This document shows, in pieces, positions 9,209 through 18,242 of a stretch of DNA of 64,000 bases (positions are counted from its first letter, which is position 1; every line of letters begins with the position of its first letter). The DNA comes from Betaproteobacteria bacterium UKL13-2. Its GTDB lineage: Bacteria > Pseudomonadota > Gammaproteobacteria > Burkholderiales > Usitatibacteraceae. The translations under genes and the position numbers were made by a program. The stretch is taken from positions 2,103,733 through 2,167,732 of the forward strand of contig CP012157.1 of assembly GCA_001602455.1 (NCBI GenBank). Direction: 5' to 3'. The notes below the pieces were generated by a model, which was not told the DNA's origin, ran no database searches, and saw nothing but the letters and a program-made list of their open reading frames with translations.

Positions 9209-11262
9209 TTCAAGACTTGCAGCAGGTTGTTAAAGTCATCTGTCCACACCCGCCAGCCCGGCTCCGGCGGAATCACGTAGCTCGATTCCACAATGTCTCG
9301 CCTGAGTAAAAACGGCTTATGTCGCGTCAACAATACCCAGTCGCTGCTGGTACTGCCGTCCTCGTAGGTGTCACGAATCCACGCGGCGTGCCAGCCACGT
9401 TTTTCGGCGAGTAACTGCACGACCGGTTTTAGATCTAAAAATCGATTCGACACATGGAACGCAATCACGCCCTCGGGTTTCATGTGTTTGGCGTAGATGT
9501 CGAGGGCTTCTAACGTGATGAGATGTACTGGGATTGAGTCGGATGAAAACGCATCGATGGCAAGCACGTCAAAATTTTGCGAGGACTCGCGTTCGAGATT
9601 CAGGCGGGCGTCACCCAGCGCCACTTCAATTTGCGCCTCTGACTCCTTCAGATACGTAAAATCGCGCTTGGCGATTTCGACGACTGCCGCGTTGATGTCG
9701 TAAAAACGGAATGTGTCACCCTTGTTGCCGTAGGTTGCTAGCGTACCCGCGCCGAGACCAACCAGCCCAACGCGGCGAGGCTGACCGGGGTTAATCTGCT
9801 CTTGGGCCAAGAGCGTCAGGCCAATGCCGGACTTCGGTTTGTAGTAGGTGGTGGCCGACCGATTGTACGGCGGGTCCATGTATTGATCGCCGTGCAAAAT
9901 TGCACCGTGGATGAGTGAACGACGTCGATACTGCACTTCCGGTGGACGGTACTCTTTGACGCGTAAGGTGCCGTAGAAATTGCGCGTTTGGTAGACAACA
10001 CCATCGTTGTAGCTGCGCATGGTCATCACGGTCGCCCCAATACAAAATCCACACACCACGACACCCATGGCGTTCGCACCATAGACCATCCACGTTGGTG
10101 CATAACGTCCGCGCGACCACGTCCCCCATGCGAGCCACGTGGCCAACACGGCGAGTGCAATCAGCGAAAGTTCGAGTTCGAAGTAGGCGTTCAAGGTAAG
10201 CGGTGCCACGATGCCGACCAACGCCGCACCAACCGCCCCACCGATTGAAATCATCAAATAGAACTGGGTGAGGAATTTGGGATGTGGCTTACGTTCGACC
10301 AATTCACCGTGGCAGAACATACACGCGACAAACAGCCCAGCGGAAAAGATACCGATTTGCCACTTCAGCTCGAAGTGCAGCGATGAATCGGCAAGTGTCC
10401 ACGCCATGCCAACGAGGAATACGCCGAGTAGGGGCAGCATGAGTGTTCGCTGGTATATGCCCTTGCCGTCGAAGGTGAGAATGAAGGTCAGCAGGTAGAG
10501 CGCCAGCGGGACGACCCAGAGCAGCGGAATCGACGAGATGTTTTGCGTCAGATGATTCGAGATCGCCAGCAACAGGATCGAGCCGAGGCCGGAAAGTGCG
10601 ATCCACAAGAGCTTCTCGCGCCAAGTTGGTGCGATTGCGTCAGCCTCCATCGCCGCAGCAACAGGGGCGACTTCGCGTTGTGTTTTGAGGGCGAACCAAG
10701 CTGCACCAGAAATCAATACCGCAAAGGTGGCGAAGCCCAGTGACCAACCGATGGCCTGATTTTTGGTGGCAATGTTCGGCTCAAATAAAAACGGATACCC
10801 CAACAGTGCCAGCATCGACGCTAGATTTGAAAGGGCAAAAAGTCGGTATGGACTTTGCCCCGGATAACTGCGCGAAAACCAAGCCTGAATGAGTGGACTG
10901 GTGGTGGATAACAAGAAATAGGGAAGACCGATGGTTGCGGCGAGCAACAGAATGATTCTGAATGTTGGTTCCTCATCACCGGTGGGCTTCCACGCGGCGT
11001 CTGGAATGATCGGCAACAACAACAGGGTTAAGGCGATCAACGTCACATGCAAGATGGCTTGGTTACGCGGCGTGAGTTTGCGTGTTGACCAGTCTGAGTA
11101 GAAGTAGCCTAGTAGCAGGGTGCTTTGGAAGAACACAAGACAGGTTGTCCAAACGGCCGCTGTGCCACCGAACCAAGGCAGGATCTGCTTGGCAATGACT
11201 GGTTGGATCAAAAACAGCAAGAACGCTGAGATGAAGATCGTGGTTGCGTAGAGAATCATCAT
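9205..11262 (-). CDS. Membrane protein with C-terminal spermidine-synthase-like domain
   Basis: 685 residues from the ATG at 11260-11262 (MMILYATTIF); a longer frame begins at 11322. The N-terminal ~430 residues contain about a dozen hydrophobic helices, beginning FLLFLIQPVIAKQILPWFGG, which is typical of the fused MFS/spermidine synthase family. The C-terminal ~230 residues form a Rossmann methyltransferase-like fold: VGLVGLGAGTLA, FYDINAAVVEIA, LGDARLNLE and VLAIDAFSSDSIPVHL. The family name is by homology; polyamine synthesis is not established for such fusions. It is the first gene of a three-gene unit with overlapping starts and stops. Confidence 0.85.
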   Translation of the reverse strand: MMILYATTIFISAFLLFLIQPVIAKQILPWFGGTAAVWTTCLVFFQSTLLLGYFYSDWSTRKLTPRNQAILHVTLIALTLLLLPIIPDAAWKPTGDEEPTFRIILLLAATIGLPYFLLSTTSPLIQAWFSRSYPGQSPYRLFALSNLASMLALLGYPFLFEPNIATKNQAIGWSLGFATFAVLISGAAWFALKTQREVAPVAAAMEADAIAPTWREKLLWIALSGLGSILLLAISNHLTQNISSIPLLWVVPLALYLLTFILTFDGKGIYQRTLMLPLLGVFLVGMAWTLADSSLHFELKWQIGIFSAGLFVACMFCHGELVERKPHPKFLTQFYLMISIGGAVGAALVGIVAPLTLNAYFELELSLIALAVLATWLAWGTWSRGRYAPTWMVYGANAMGVVVCGFCIGATVMTMRSYNDGVVYQTRNFYGTLRVKEYRPPEVQYRRRSLIHGAILHGDQYMDPPYNRSATTYYKPKSGIGLTLLAQEQINPGQPRRVGLVGLGAGTLATYGNKGDTFRFYDINAAVVEIAKRDFTYLKESEAQIEVALGDARLNLERESSQNFDVLAIDAFSSDSIPVHLITLEALDIYAKHMKPEGVIAFHVSNRFLDLKPVVQLLAEKRGWHAAWIRDTYEDGSTSSDWVLLTRHKPFLLRRDIVESSYVIPPEPGWRVWTDDFNNLLQVLK

Positions 11263-11407
11263 CGAGGAGTCGCATGGGCAGGGTTTGTGGATATCGACAT
11301 TTTGGCACGTGCCAGACAACAATCCACCTCACACAGCGCCACGAACCGCGCAAGTGCCTAGGTAGCCCGTAAAATGGCGTCTTCCAACCAACGTTTCACT
11401 CAATGCG

Positions 11408-12115
11408 GTGCAAAATCGGCGGCAGGCATACCTCCAAGGCGCGAAAGACGCCTTACCCTCGCTAATTGGGCTGACGCCATTCGGGCTAATTGTCGGTACC
11501 GCATCGACCGCTGCGGGCATGGATCCATGGTTGGCGCTCGCAATGTCGATCATTGTCTATGCTGGCGCATCTCAGCTCGCCGCGATTGGCTTGATGGTGC
11601 AGAGTGCGCCAATTCTGATTGTCTTGGCGACCGTGCTCGTCGTCAATTTAAGGTTTGTCATGTACTCGGCAGCGCTGGCACCATTCTTTCGCGAGTTGCC
11701 GATTGGACGTCGATGGATAATGTCCTACGCGCTAACGGACCACTTGTTTGCACTCGTCAATACTCGCTTCTCGCGAGACGGCACCCACCGGCACGTGGAC
11801 GCATATTTCATCGGTGGTGCTGTACCGACTTGGCTGATGTGGAATGTCATGGTTGCCATTGGGATCTTTGCGGGCACGTTGGTGCCGAAGGAATGGTCGC
11901 TCGATTTTGCTATTCCACTGGTGTTTTTGGCGTTGGTTTTTCCGGCGCTTCAGACTCGCGCACATTGGGTCACCGCCGCCACCGCTGCCACTGCCGCTTA
12001 CTTCACGACCCCTTTGCCGATGAAGCTCGGCCTGATCGCGGCGGCGCTAACGGGGGTGGTGGTGGGGAGCTGGCTAGACTACCGCGACGAAGCCCGCGCC
12101 AGGGGAAAGGCATGA
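11408..12115 (+). CDS. azlC: AzlC-family branched-chain amino acid exporter subunit
   Basis: 235 residues, GTG start at 11408. It is the large subunit of an AzlCD two-component exporter in the inner membrane. The family text is clear: LIGLTPFGLIVG, the helix SIIVYAGASQLAAIGLM, VVNLRFVMYSA and the closing helices. The stop overlaps the ATG of azlD by four bases, the usual arrangement. The start lies about 85 bp from the divergent gene at 11322/11262. Confidence 0.92.
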   Translation: MQNRRQAYLQGAKDALPSLIGLTPFGLIVGTASTAAGMDPWLALAMSIIVYAGASQLAAIGLMVQSAPILIVLATVLVVNLRFVMYSAALAPFFRELPIGRRWIMSYALTDHLFALVNTRFSRDGTHRHVDAYFIGGAVPTWLMWNVMVAIGIFAGTLVPKEWSLDFAIPLVFLALVFPALQTRAHWVTAATAATAAYFTTPLPMKLGLIAAALTGVVVGSWLDYRDEARARGKA

Positions 12116-12450
12116 GTATCGCGGCGGACTGGATCGGTGTCATCACCGTACTGGGGGCGGGCGTCGTCACGCTGTTGGCGCGGGCATCGTTTATTGTTCT
12201 GCCTGCTGACACACCGGTTCCGCATTGGCTGACGCGTGGGCTGAAGTTTGTCGGTGCGGCGGTGCTACCTGCACTGATTTTGCCCGATGTGTTGTTTCGC
12301 GAGATCGCGCCAGGGGAGGTCATCAATCTTTATCGCGTGATCGCCACGTTTGTTGCGGCATTGATTGCGTTTCGCACGCGCAGCATTTTTGCGACCATCG
12401 GCACCGGGATGCTGGTGCTTTGGGTACTCAAAATTTGGGGGCCGCTTTAG
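12112..12450 (+). CDS. azlD: AzlD-family branched-chain amino acid exporter small subunit
   Basis: 112 residues with four hydrophobic helices. It has the AzlD features of a first helix with LLARASFIVLP, then LTRGLKFVGAAVLPALILPDV and a closing AFRTRSIFATIGTGM. The ATG at 12112 overlaps the azlC stop. Its stop TAG shares a base with the GTG start of the next gene, so all three are one transcription unit. Confidence 0.9.
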   Translation: MSIAADWIGVITVLGAGVVTLLARASFIVLPADTPVPHWLTRGLKFVGAAVLPALILPDVLFREIAPGEVINLYRVIATFVAALIAFRTRSIFATIGTGMLVLWVLKIWGPL

Positions 12451-13376
12451 TGCTGGGTTGGTGGCTTCGAGGTCTTCTCTTGGCCGAGTTGCTGGCCTAT
12501 GTGTTACTGAGTTGGGTGCTGCTGCGCTCGGGGATGAGCGCGGCATTCACGCTGTTTGCGATTATTGTCGTGGCAATCATATGGCGAGCCTCGCATGTCC
12601 TCGTTAGCTTTACCGTTGCGACGCTCATGCGCCGACAAGCGCAGCGCGACGAACGCTCGGGGACTACGATACCTGCGCTGTGGAGCGAGTTTTGTGCAAG
12701 GCTGATTAGCTTTAATTGGAGTCAGCCATTTTCAGATGGGGTCATGGGAAGGGAGCCTGCGGGATCGCTGTCGGGCACGCCAATCCTGTTGATACCGGGC
12801 TACTTATCCAATCGCGGCATGTGGGTACAATTTCGCGCCCGACTAATTCGTGATGGATTGGGGCCGGTTTATGCGATCGATCTTGAGCCACCTTTCGGTG
12901 ACATCGACCATTTCGTCGCGCAGCTCGCCGCACGCATCGAACAAATCGGTCGAGAGACGGGCGCCGAAGAAATACATATCGTCGCCCACAGCATGGGTGG
13001 GCTGGTCATTCGATCCTATCTCGCGAGCAACGCGGTCGACCGACTTCGGCCGCGCATCCTAACCTTGACGATGCTCGGTTCTCCACACCACGGCACCAAA
13101 CTCGCCACATTCGGAATCGGAAGGGCGGTAAAACAAATGCGACAAAATAGCGCCTGGCTCCGCAAACTCGCCGCGCTGGAATGTCAACGAGAACAACCGC
13201 CGCCGCCGACACTTTCTATCTTTACCCGAAACGATGATCTCATTTATCCGCCGGAGAGCGCTGAGTTGCCGTGGGCCAACAATGTCGCCGTTGACAGTAT
13301 TGGGCATGTCGGACTGCTTTTTTCTGAGCCGGTCTATCAACTCGTTAAGTCGCAACTGGCAAGAAAAGACAAGTAA
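12450..13376 (+). CDS. Membrane-anchored lipase-like alpha/beta hydrolase
   Basis: 308 residues from the GTG at 12450-12452, which overlaps the azlD stop by one base; the open frame reaches 12225 but there it only shadows azlD. Two hydrophobic helices in the first ~55 residues anchor it to the membrane. An alpha/beta hydrolase domain follows: ILLIPGYLSNRGMW (oxyanion region), the nucleophile elbow AHSMGG (~residue 180), GSPHHGTKLA typical of triacylglycerol-lipase-like enzymes, an acid in TRNDDLIYP and the catalytic His in DSIGHVGLL. The substrate is probably a lipid ester. A palindromic repeat directly after the stop may act as terminator. Confidence 0.85.
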   Translation: MLGWWLRGLLLAELLAYVLLSWVLLRSGMSAAFTLFAIIVVAIIWRASHVLVSFTVATLMRRQAQRDERSGTTIPALWSEFCARLISFNWSQPFSDGVMGREPAGSLSGTPILLIPGYLSNRGMWVQFRARLIRDGLGPVYAIDLEPPFGDIDHFVAQLAARIEQIGRETGAEEIHIVAHSMGGLVIRSYLASNAVDRLRPRILTLTMLGSPHHGTKLATFGIGRAVKQMRQNSAWLRKLAALECQREQPPPPTLSIFTRNDDLIYPPESAELPWANNVAVDSIGHVGLLFSEPVYQLVKSQLARKDK

Positions 13377-13410
13377 AGACGGGTATCTTCAGACGAAAAG
13401 GCCTGATTTA
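13372..13410. repeat. Dispersed palindromic repeat family II, copy 2 (partial)
   Basis: The word taaagacgggtatcttcaga with cgaaaaggcctga matches the left arm and loop of the copy at 51067-51122; the right arm is lost. It overlaps the last bases of the lipase-like gene and lies between convergent genes. Confidence 0.5.
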
Positions 13411-13475
13411 GTTTTGCCATGTCAGCCTTTACCCATATCGGTCTTAATCGGTTTGATTATCGAAGGTTGCTTGTG

Positions 13476-15026
13476 CTACCAACTGTAGCGAACCGTGTAA
13501 CGCACAACAGCTTGGGCACCTTTGGCAAGCTTCAATGGGAAATAAATCGTTCGCGCATCGATTTTCTCGAATTCTGCGCTCGTTGACTTGATGGTCCAGT
13601 TTGCCCAGCGGAACAAGTTTTCCTTGATGATCACGGTGGCCGCAGTGTCCTTCTGGTTGCGGACCTTGATTTCAATGTCCTCTTCCATCCACTTCGCTGC
13701 GTTGTCGACACGAAAATCGACTTGGCTACGCTCACCCACGACATCAAATGCGCTACCGAGCTTGATTTGAATTGTTTCGTTTTTTGGTGTGTGGTCGAGT
13801 AAATCTTCGCCGATGAATTCCAACGATTGATCCGCATTGTCCAGCGTTGAAACGCGGACCTTGCCCGCAGGGAGCGCAAGACCGAGCTTGTTATCTGCGC
13901 GATTTTTGAAGCGTAGGTAGACGTCGACTTTCTTGCTGGATTGGTTGCCAAAATTGCGATCAGTCATCGGGTTGCCGTAGTAGCCGTTGAACCAGCCCGC
14001 CTGACCGTAGTAGACCAGCGTTTTTTCGCACTGCACACCGTGGGCAGAAGGAAACAATTCGATTTGCTTGGTGCTGTTGTTGGCGAGTGTCGTGGGGCGA
14101 CCGAGAGTGTACAAATGGTACTCAAAGAACGACTTCTCCGCGAAGCCCGCGGCCTCCGACTTGCGTAGCGTTGCGGCGGCCATCGGATACCCCGCGTCGG
14201 CTGCGCTGCGTGGCTGAGCACGCTGCACGTCCCCTGCCACGAGCTTGAGTTTGGCATCCCGAAACGTGGCACCCGTTTGGTTGACGATGGTGACCCAGGC
14301 GCCGACGTCGAGCTTGCAAGTGTTGTTATCCTCGCTTAGTGTTAGGTTGTAGTCGGTCCACCACGTAATACCTTGCGTTTGGTATCCATAGCGCACTCGG
14401 TGGGGCCCGGCACGCTCAGTGGCGATGTCCCAGACGAGTGTCGGCTTGCTGATCAGCCCGCCGGGAAGGCTCGCCAAACGCGCCGCGCTGTAGTTAGTGA
14501 TGGTTCTGATGCTGCCATCGGCCATGCGGAGCACTAATCCGTCTCGCGCCGAAAGTAGGGTACCGGTAAAGTTCTCAACACTGCTTCCCCTGATTTGTTC
14601 GACAGTGACTTCACGGTCTAGGTATTTCTCCAACAGTTTTCGTGTGCTGGTGAGATCGAACTCGAAATTCTGTTCCACTACCCGTGTACCCGCGCTATCG
14701 ATGAGAGACTCGAATGACACGGTGGTGGGGTCGATCATGGCGGGCACATCCGCAACACGAATAATGGTGCGGCCGCGGGCGAGATCGAACGACTGTTCTT
14801 GGCGAACGATCGCATAGCCTGGAATGGCACTGTTCTCACCGCTGTTCTTGAATGTAGACGCAGACAAGGTGCCGGGCTGTGCGCTGGAGTAGATGGTGAC
14901 GGCGGTTTGTGCCATGGCGCTCGTCGCGAGCATCGCAAGTGCGGCGGCGATCAGACGCAAGAGGATTGTCGCTGTCGTGTCAGATGTATGCGGTACGCGA
15001 GGTTGATTGGTAGGTCGGTGCAGCAT
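13476..15026 (-). CDS. DUF4139-domain secreted protein
   Basis: 516 residues with a signal peptide (hydrophobic LIAAALAMLATSAMAQ near residues 25-40; the true start may be further in). The body matches the bacterial DUF4139 family: VTIYSSAQPG, the repeated beta-rich segments around VRQEQSFDLARGRT and LPGGLISKPTLVWDI, then the central YQTQGITWWTDYNLTL. The C-terminal part ends in a beta-sandwich-like segment (VRYTVRYSW). These are exported proteins of unknown role. The gene stands alone, divergent from the MoxR gene. Confidence 0.85.
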   Translation of the reverse strand: MLHRPTNQPRVPHTSDTTATILLRLIAAALAMLATSAMAQTAVTIYSSAQPGTLSASTFKNSGENSAIPGYAIVRQEQSFDLARGRTIIRVADVPAMIDPTTVSFESLIDSAGTRVVEQNFEFDLTSTRKLLEKYLDREVTVEQIRGSSVENFTGTLLSARDGLVLRMADGSIRTITNYSAARLASLPGGLISKPTLVWDIATERAGPHRVRYGYQTQGITWWTDYNLTLSEDNNTCKLDVGAWVTIVNQTGATFRDAKLKLVAGDVQRAQPRSAADAGYPMAAATLRKSEAAGFAEKSFFEYHLYTLGRPTTLANNSTKQIELFPSAHGVQCEKTLVYYGQAGWFNGYYGNPMTDRNFGNQSSKKVDVYLRFKNRADNKLGLALPAGKVRVSTLDNADQSLEFIGEDLLDHTPKNETIQIKLGSAFDVVGERSQVDFRVDNAAKWMEEDIEIKVRNQKDTAATVIIKENLFRWANWTIKSTSAEFEKIDARTIYFPLKLAKGAQAVVRYTVRYSW

Positions 15027-15083
15027 ATTGAGCTCCTATAATAGGTGATCCGTGGGCGACGCTCGCAACCAACGACAGTGAAT

Positions 15084-15926
15084 ATGAAGTTTACCGGCAG
15101 CCAAAATTACATCGCGACCAATGATCTCATGTTAGCGGTCAACGCCGCCATCACATTGGAACGACCGCTATTGATCAAAGGTGAGCCCGGCACGGGAAAA
15201 ACCATGCTTGCCGAACAAGTCGCGGCGGCGCTCGGTAAGCCGCTACTTCAATGGCACATCAAATCGACCACTAAAGCCCAACAAGGTCTTTATGAATATG
15301 ATGCAGTTTCGCGCCTCCGTGATTCGCAGCTCGGCGATGAAAAAGTAAAGGATATCCGAAACTACATTCATCAAGGCACGCTGTGGCAGGCGTTCACCGC
15401 GGATGAGCAAGTGGTGTTGCTGATTGATGAGATCGACAAAGCCGACATTGAATTTCCGAACGATCTGCTACGCGAGTTGGATCGGATGGAATTCTTCTGT
15501 TACGAAACGCGAGAGACTATCCGCGCCAGACATCGTCCGATTATTTTTATTACGAGTAACAATGAAAAAGAACTCCCGGACGCCTTTCTGCGGCGCTGCT
15601 TCTTTCACTACATTCGTTTCCCCGATCACGACACGATGCAGCAGATCGTTGATGTGCACTTCCCTGGGCTGAAAAAGGCGCTGCTGAAAGAGGCGCTGGA
15701 AGTGTTCTTCGACATCCGTGAGATGCCTGGCCTAAAGAAAAAACCATCAACCTCCGAGCTCCTTGATTGGATCAAGCTGCTTGTGGCAGAAGATATCCCC
15801 GTCGAGGCGCTGAAATCGGGAGACACTAACAAGTTGATTCCACCGCTTTACGGCGCACTCGTCAAAAACGAGCAGGATGTGCATTTGTTTGAGCGTCTTG
15901 TATTTTTGTCGAAGCGCCGTTCATAG
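15084..15926 (+). CDS. MoxR/CbbQ-type AAA+ ATPase
   Basis: 280 residues from the ATG at 15084 (MKFTGSQNYI); GTG at 15078 and an upstream frame to 15045 are alternatives. It has the AAA+ features Walker A GEPGTGKT, Walker B VVLLIDEIDKAD, sensor 1 IFITSNN and the Arg finger region AFLRRCFFHYIRFP. MoxR ATPases act as chaperones that mature partner enzymes together with a VWA-domain protein. That partner lies 20 bp downstream. The target enzyme is not encoded nearby, so the client is unknown. Confidence 0.92.
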   Translation: MKFTGSQNYIATNDLMLAVNAAITLERPLLIKGEPGTGKTMLAEQVAAALGKPLLQWHIKSTTKAQQGLYEYDAVSRLRDSQLGDEKVKDIRNYIHQGTLWQAFTADEQVVLLIDEIDKADIEFPNDLLRELDRMEFFCYETRETIRARHRPIIFITSNNEKELPDAFLRRCFFHYIRFPDHDTMQQIVDVHFPGLKKALLKEALEVFFDIREMPGLKKKPSTSELLDWIKLLVAEDIPVEALKSGDTNKLIPPLYGALVKNEQDVHLFERLVFLSKRRS

Positions 15927-15946
15927 ACCATTGGAACTGGCCAAAC

Positions 15947-17134
15947 GTGCTGATCGATTTTTTTCTCGCACTTAAAAGCGCTGGCCTCCCGGTATCGGTG
16001 AAGGAGTACCTTACGCTGTGCGAGGCCATGCAGAAGGGGGTGGCTTATGGAAATGTTGACGACTTCTACTACCTTTCGCGTACTTGTTTAGTGAAAGATG
16101 AGGCTAACTTTGATCGGTTTGATCGTGCGTTCGGACAGTACTTTAAGGGGATGGAAAATCTCGACGCCGCGCTCACAAAACTTTTCGAGCAGGAGATTCC
16201 AGCGGAGTGGCTTCAAAAGCTTGCCGAAAAACTGTTGACCGATGAGGAGAAAGCGCAGATCAAGTCGCTCGGCGGCTGGGATAAGTTGATGGAAACGCTT
16301 CGAGAAAGGCTTGCGGCGCAGAAGGATCGCCACCAGCGTGGCAATAAATGGATCGGTACTGCGGGAACGTCTCCGTTCGGTGCGTATGGCTACAACCCGG
16401 AAGGGATTCGGATTGGGCAAGACAAAAGCCGCCACAAATCCGCCGTCAAGGTTTGGGACCAGCGAGAGTATCGTGACTACGATAGCCAGGTAGAACTCGG
16501 CATCCGCAATATCCAGATGGCCTTGCGGCGTCTGCGCAAGTTCGCCCGAACAGGGGCGGCGGCGGAACTGGATCTCGACAACACCATCAAGGCAACTGCG
16601 AACAACGCAGGTTATCTCGACATCAAGCTGGTTCCTGAGCGGCACAATCGTGTAAAAGTATTGTTGTTTTTTGATGTCGGCGGCTCCATGGATGAGTACA
16701 TCCATCGCTGCGAAGAGCTGTTTTCGGCGGCGAAAACAGAATTTAAGCACTTGGAATACTTTTACTTCCACAACTTCGTCTATGAGTCGGTTTGGCGCAA
16801 CAATCGCTTGCGCCAAACAGAAAAATTTTCAACGTGGGACGTGATTCATCGGTACGGCAACGATTACAAACTCATCATCGTCGGCGATGCGACGATGAGT
16901 CCTTACGAGATTCTTCAACCGGGTGGCAGCGTTGAGCATTGGAATGAAGAGACGGGCAGTACTTGGTTGGAGCGCTTGACCAGTACCTATCGGCACGCCG
17001 TTTGGATCAACCCCACGCCAGAGGCGCACTGGCCGTGGACGCAGTCTGTGTTGCTCACCCGACAACTCATGGAGGACAGAATGTATCCCATGACGGTCGA
17101 TGGTCTAGACCGCGCGATGAGGGCGCTCATCTGA
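15947..17134 (+). CDS. VWA-domain (CoxE-like) protein, partner of the MoxR ATPase
   Basis: 395 residues, GTG start at 15947. It has an alpha-helical N-terminal half (FFLALKSAGLPVSVKEYLTL), a basic linker with GTSPFGAYGYNPEG, and a C-terminal VWA domain with the MIDAS-like loop FDVGGSMDEY (~residue 243). The canonical DxSxS is thus changed to DxGGS, as in the CoxE/YehP-like subgroup. Together with the upstream AAA+ protein it forms the known MoxR-VWA chaperone pair. Confidence 0.9.
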   Translation: MLIDFFLALKSAGLPVSVKEYLTLCEAMQKGVAYGNVDDFYYLSRTCLVKDEANFDRFDRAFGQYFKGMENLDAALTKLFEQEIPAEWLQKLAEKLLTDEEKAQIKSLGGWDKLMETLRERLAAQKDRHQRGNKWIGTAGTSPFGAYGYNPEGIRIGQDKSRHKSAVKVWDQREYRDYDSQVELGIRNIQMALRRLRKFARTGAAAELDLDNTIKATANNAGYLDIKLVPERHNRVKVLLFFDVGGSMDEYIHRCEELFSAAKTEFKHLEYFYFHNFVYESVWRNNRLRQTEKFSTWDVIHRYGNDYKLIIVGDATMSPYEILQPGGSVEHWNEETGSTWLERLTSTYRHAVWINPTPEAHWPWTQSVLLTRQLMEDRMYPMTVDGLDRAMRALI

Positions 17135-17317
17135 CCTGCTCCGGGCCGAGGCCGACTGGGAAGCGCCGTGCGTTTCACGCGCGGGGTGAGCCGGTAGGCT
17201 AAACTCTTGCGATAGCGCAGTTAGCCACGCTTGAACATTTCACGGCGGCACGTTGGAAAACGGGGGCGTGAGCGACCCGTAGAATATTCAGGCTCGCGCA
17301 ACCAGAGGGACTTGGTC

Positions 17318-18013
17318 ATGAGAATTGCAATGCTGGAAGACGACGTCGATGTAGGGTCGGCGTTGAAGCAGTGGTTAGAAGCGGCGGGGCACATGGTCCA
17401 CCATTTCACGCAAGGCAAAGCGATTGTTCGAGAAGCGGGTCGAGAGAGTTTTGACCTCTATCTGTTGGACTGGCATGTCCCAGATTTGTCCGGCACGGAA
17501 GTTCTGCAATGGCTACGTCAGAAGCAGCAGATCGAAACGCCCGTGCTGTTTGCGACCAGCCGAGAGTCGGAAGCAGACATCGTCGCGGCATTGAGCGCCG
17601 GTGCTGATGATTACATGGTGAAACCGATCCGCCGCCTAGAGTTGCTCGCTCGCGTTGACGCACTGCTGCGTCGGTCGCGCCCTCGGGGGGCAGAGATTGC
17701 CAACATCGAGCTTGCGCCGTACCTGATCGATTTGGCGAATCGAGTCGTTCGAGTGGACGGCAAGCCCATCGAAATGACAGACAAAGAATACGAACTGACC
17801 GTGTTTTTGTTTCAGAATATCGGGCGGTTGCTTTCGCGCGGGCATATCACAGAGAGTGTATGGGGGCGCGCCGCCGAAGTGCAGTCGCGTACGGTTGACA
17901 CCCATATCAGCCGGATTCGCAAGAAGTTGGACTTAGGTTCGGCTCATGGCGTTCGTCTGACGCCGATCTACAATTTTGGTTATCGACTTGAGAAAGTTTC
18001 TGTCGCCGCTTAG
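17318..18013 (+). CDS. OmpR/PhoB-family response regulator
   Basis: 231 residues from the ATG at 17318, preceded by AGAGGGA. The receiver domain has the acidic pair in LEDDVD, the phospho-acceptor D51 in LLDWHVPDL, Thr/Ser in FATSRE and the Lys in MVKPI. The winged-helix effector domain is recognisable in LTVFLFQNIGRLLSRGHI, SRTVDTHISRIRKKL and NFGYRLEKV. No histidine kinase gene is adjacent, so it is an orphan here. The regulon is unknown. Confidence 0.93.
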   Translation: MRIAMLEDDVDVGSALKQWLEAAGHMVHHFTQGKAIVREAGRESFDLYLLDWHVPDLSGTEVLQWLRQKQQIETPVLFATSRESEADIVAALSAGADDYMVKPIRRLELLARVDALLRRSRPRGAEIANIELAPYLIDLANRVVRVDGKPIEMTDKEYELTVFLFQNIGRLLSRGHITESVWGRAAEVQSRTVDTHISRIRKKLDLGSAHGVRLTPIYNFGYRLEKVSVAA

Positions 18014-18242
18014 GCTGAACATTTCATGGGGGCGCGTTCGAAAGCGGATCAGCGAGCGAACGGGCGTACGGGACAGCGATTTTTCGCCTGACCGACCGTA
18101 GCATAGCAAGTCGTGTTTGCCAAAAGCGTGCGAGAGGAATGCGTGGATTTGTCAAACACGTTGCCGTCCAGTCGCCCGAGCGCGAACGCGCCGCCCGCAC
18201 CCACGGCAAAAGAGGAGCGAGCCAAATTGGTTATCTTCTCGT

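Noticed and set aside
12225-12449. Extended N-terminus of the lipase-like protein
   Set aside because: Cys/His/Arg-rich text in this part is a frame shadow of azlD; the GTG at 12450 overlapping the azlD stop gives a normal membrane-anchor start.
16088-16816. 242-codon minus-strand frame
   Set aside because: Complete shadow of the VWA-domain gene.
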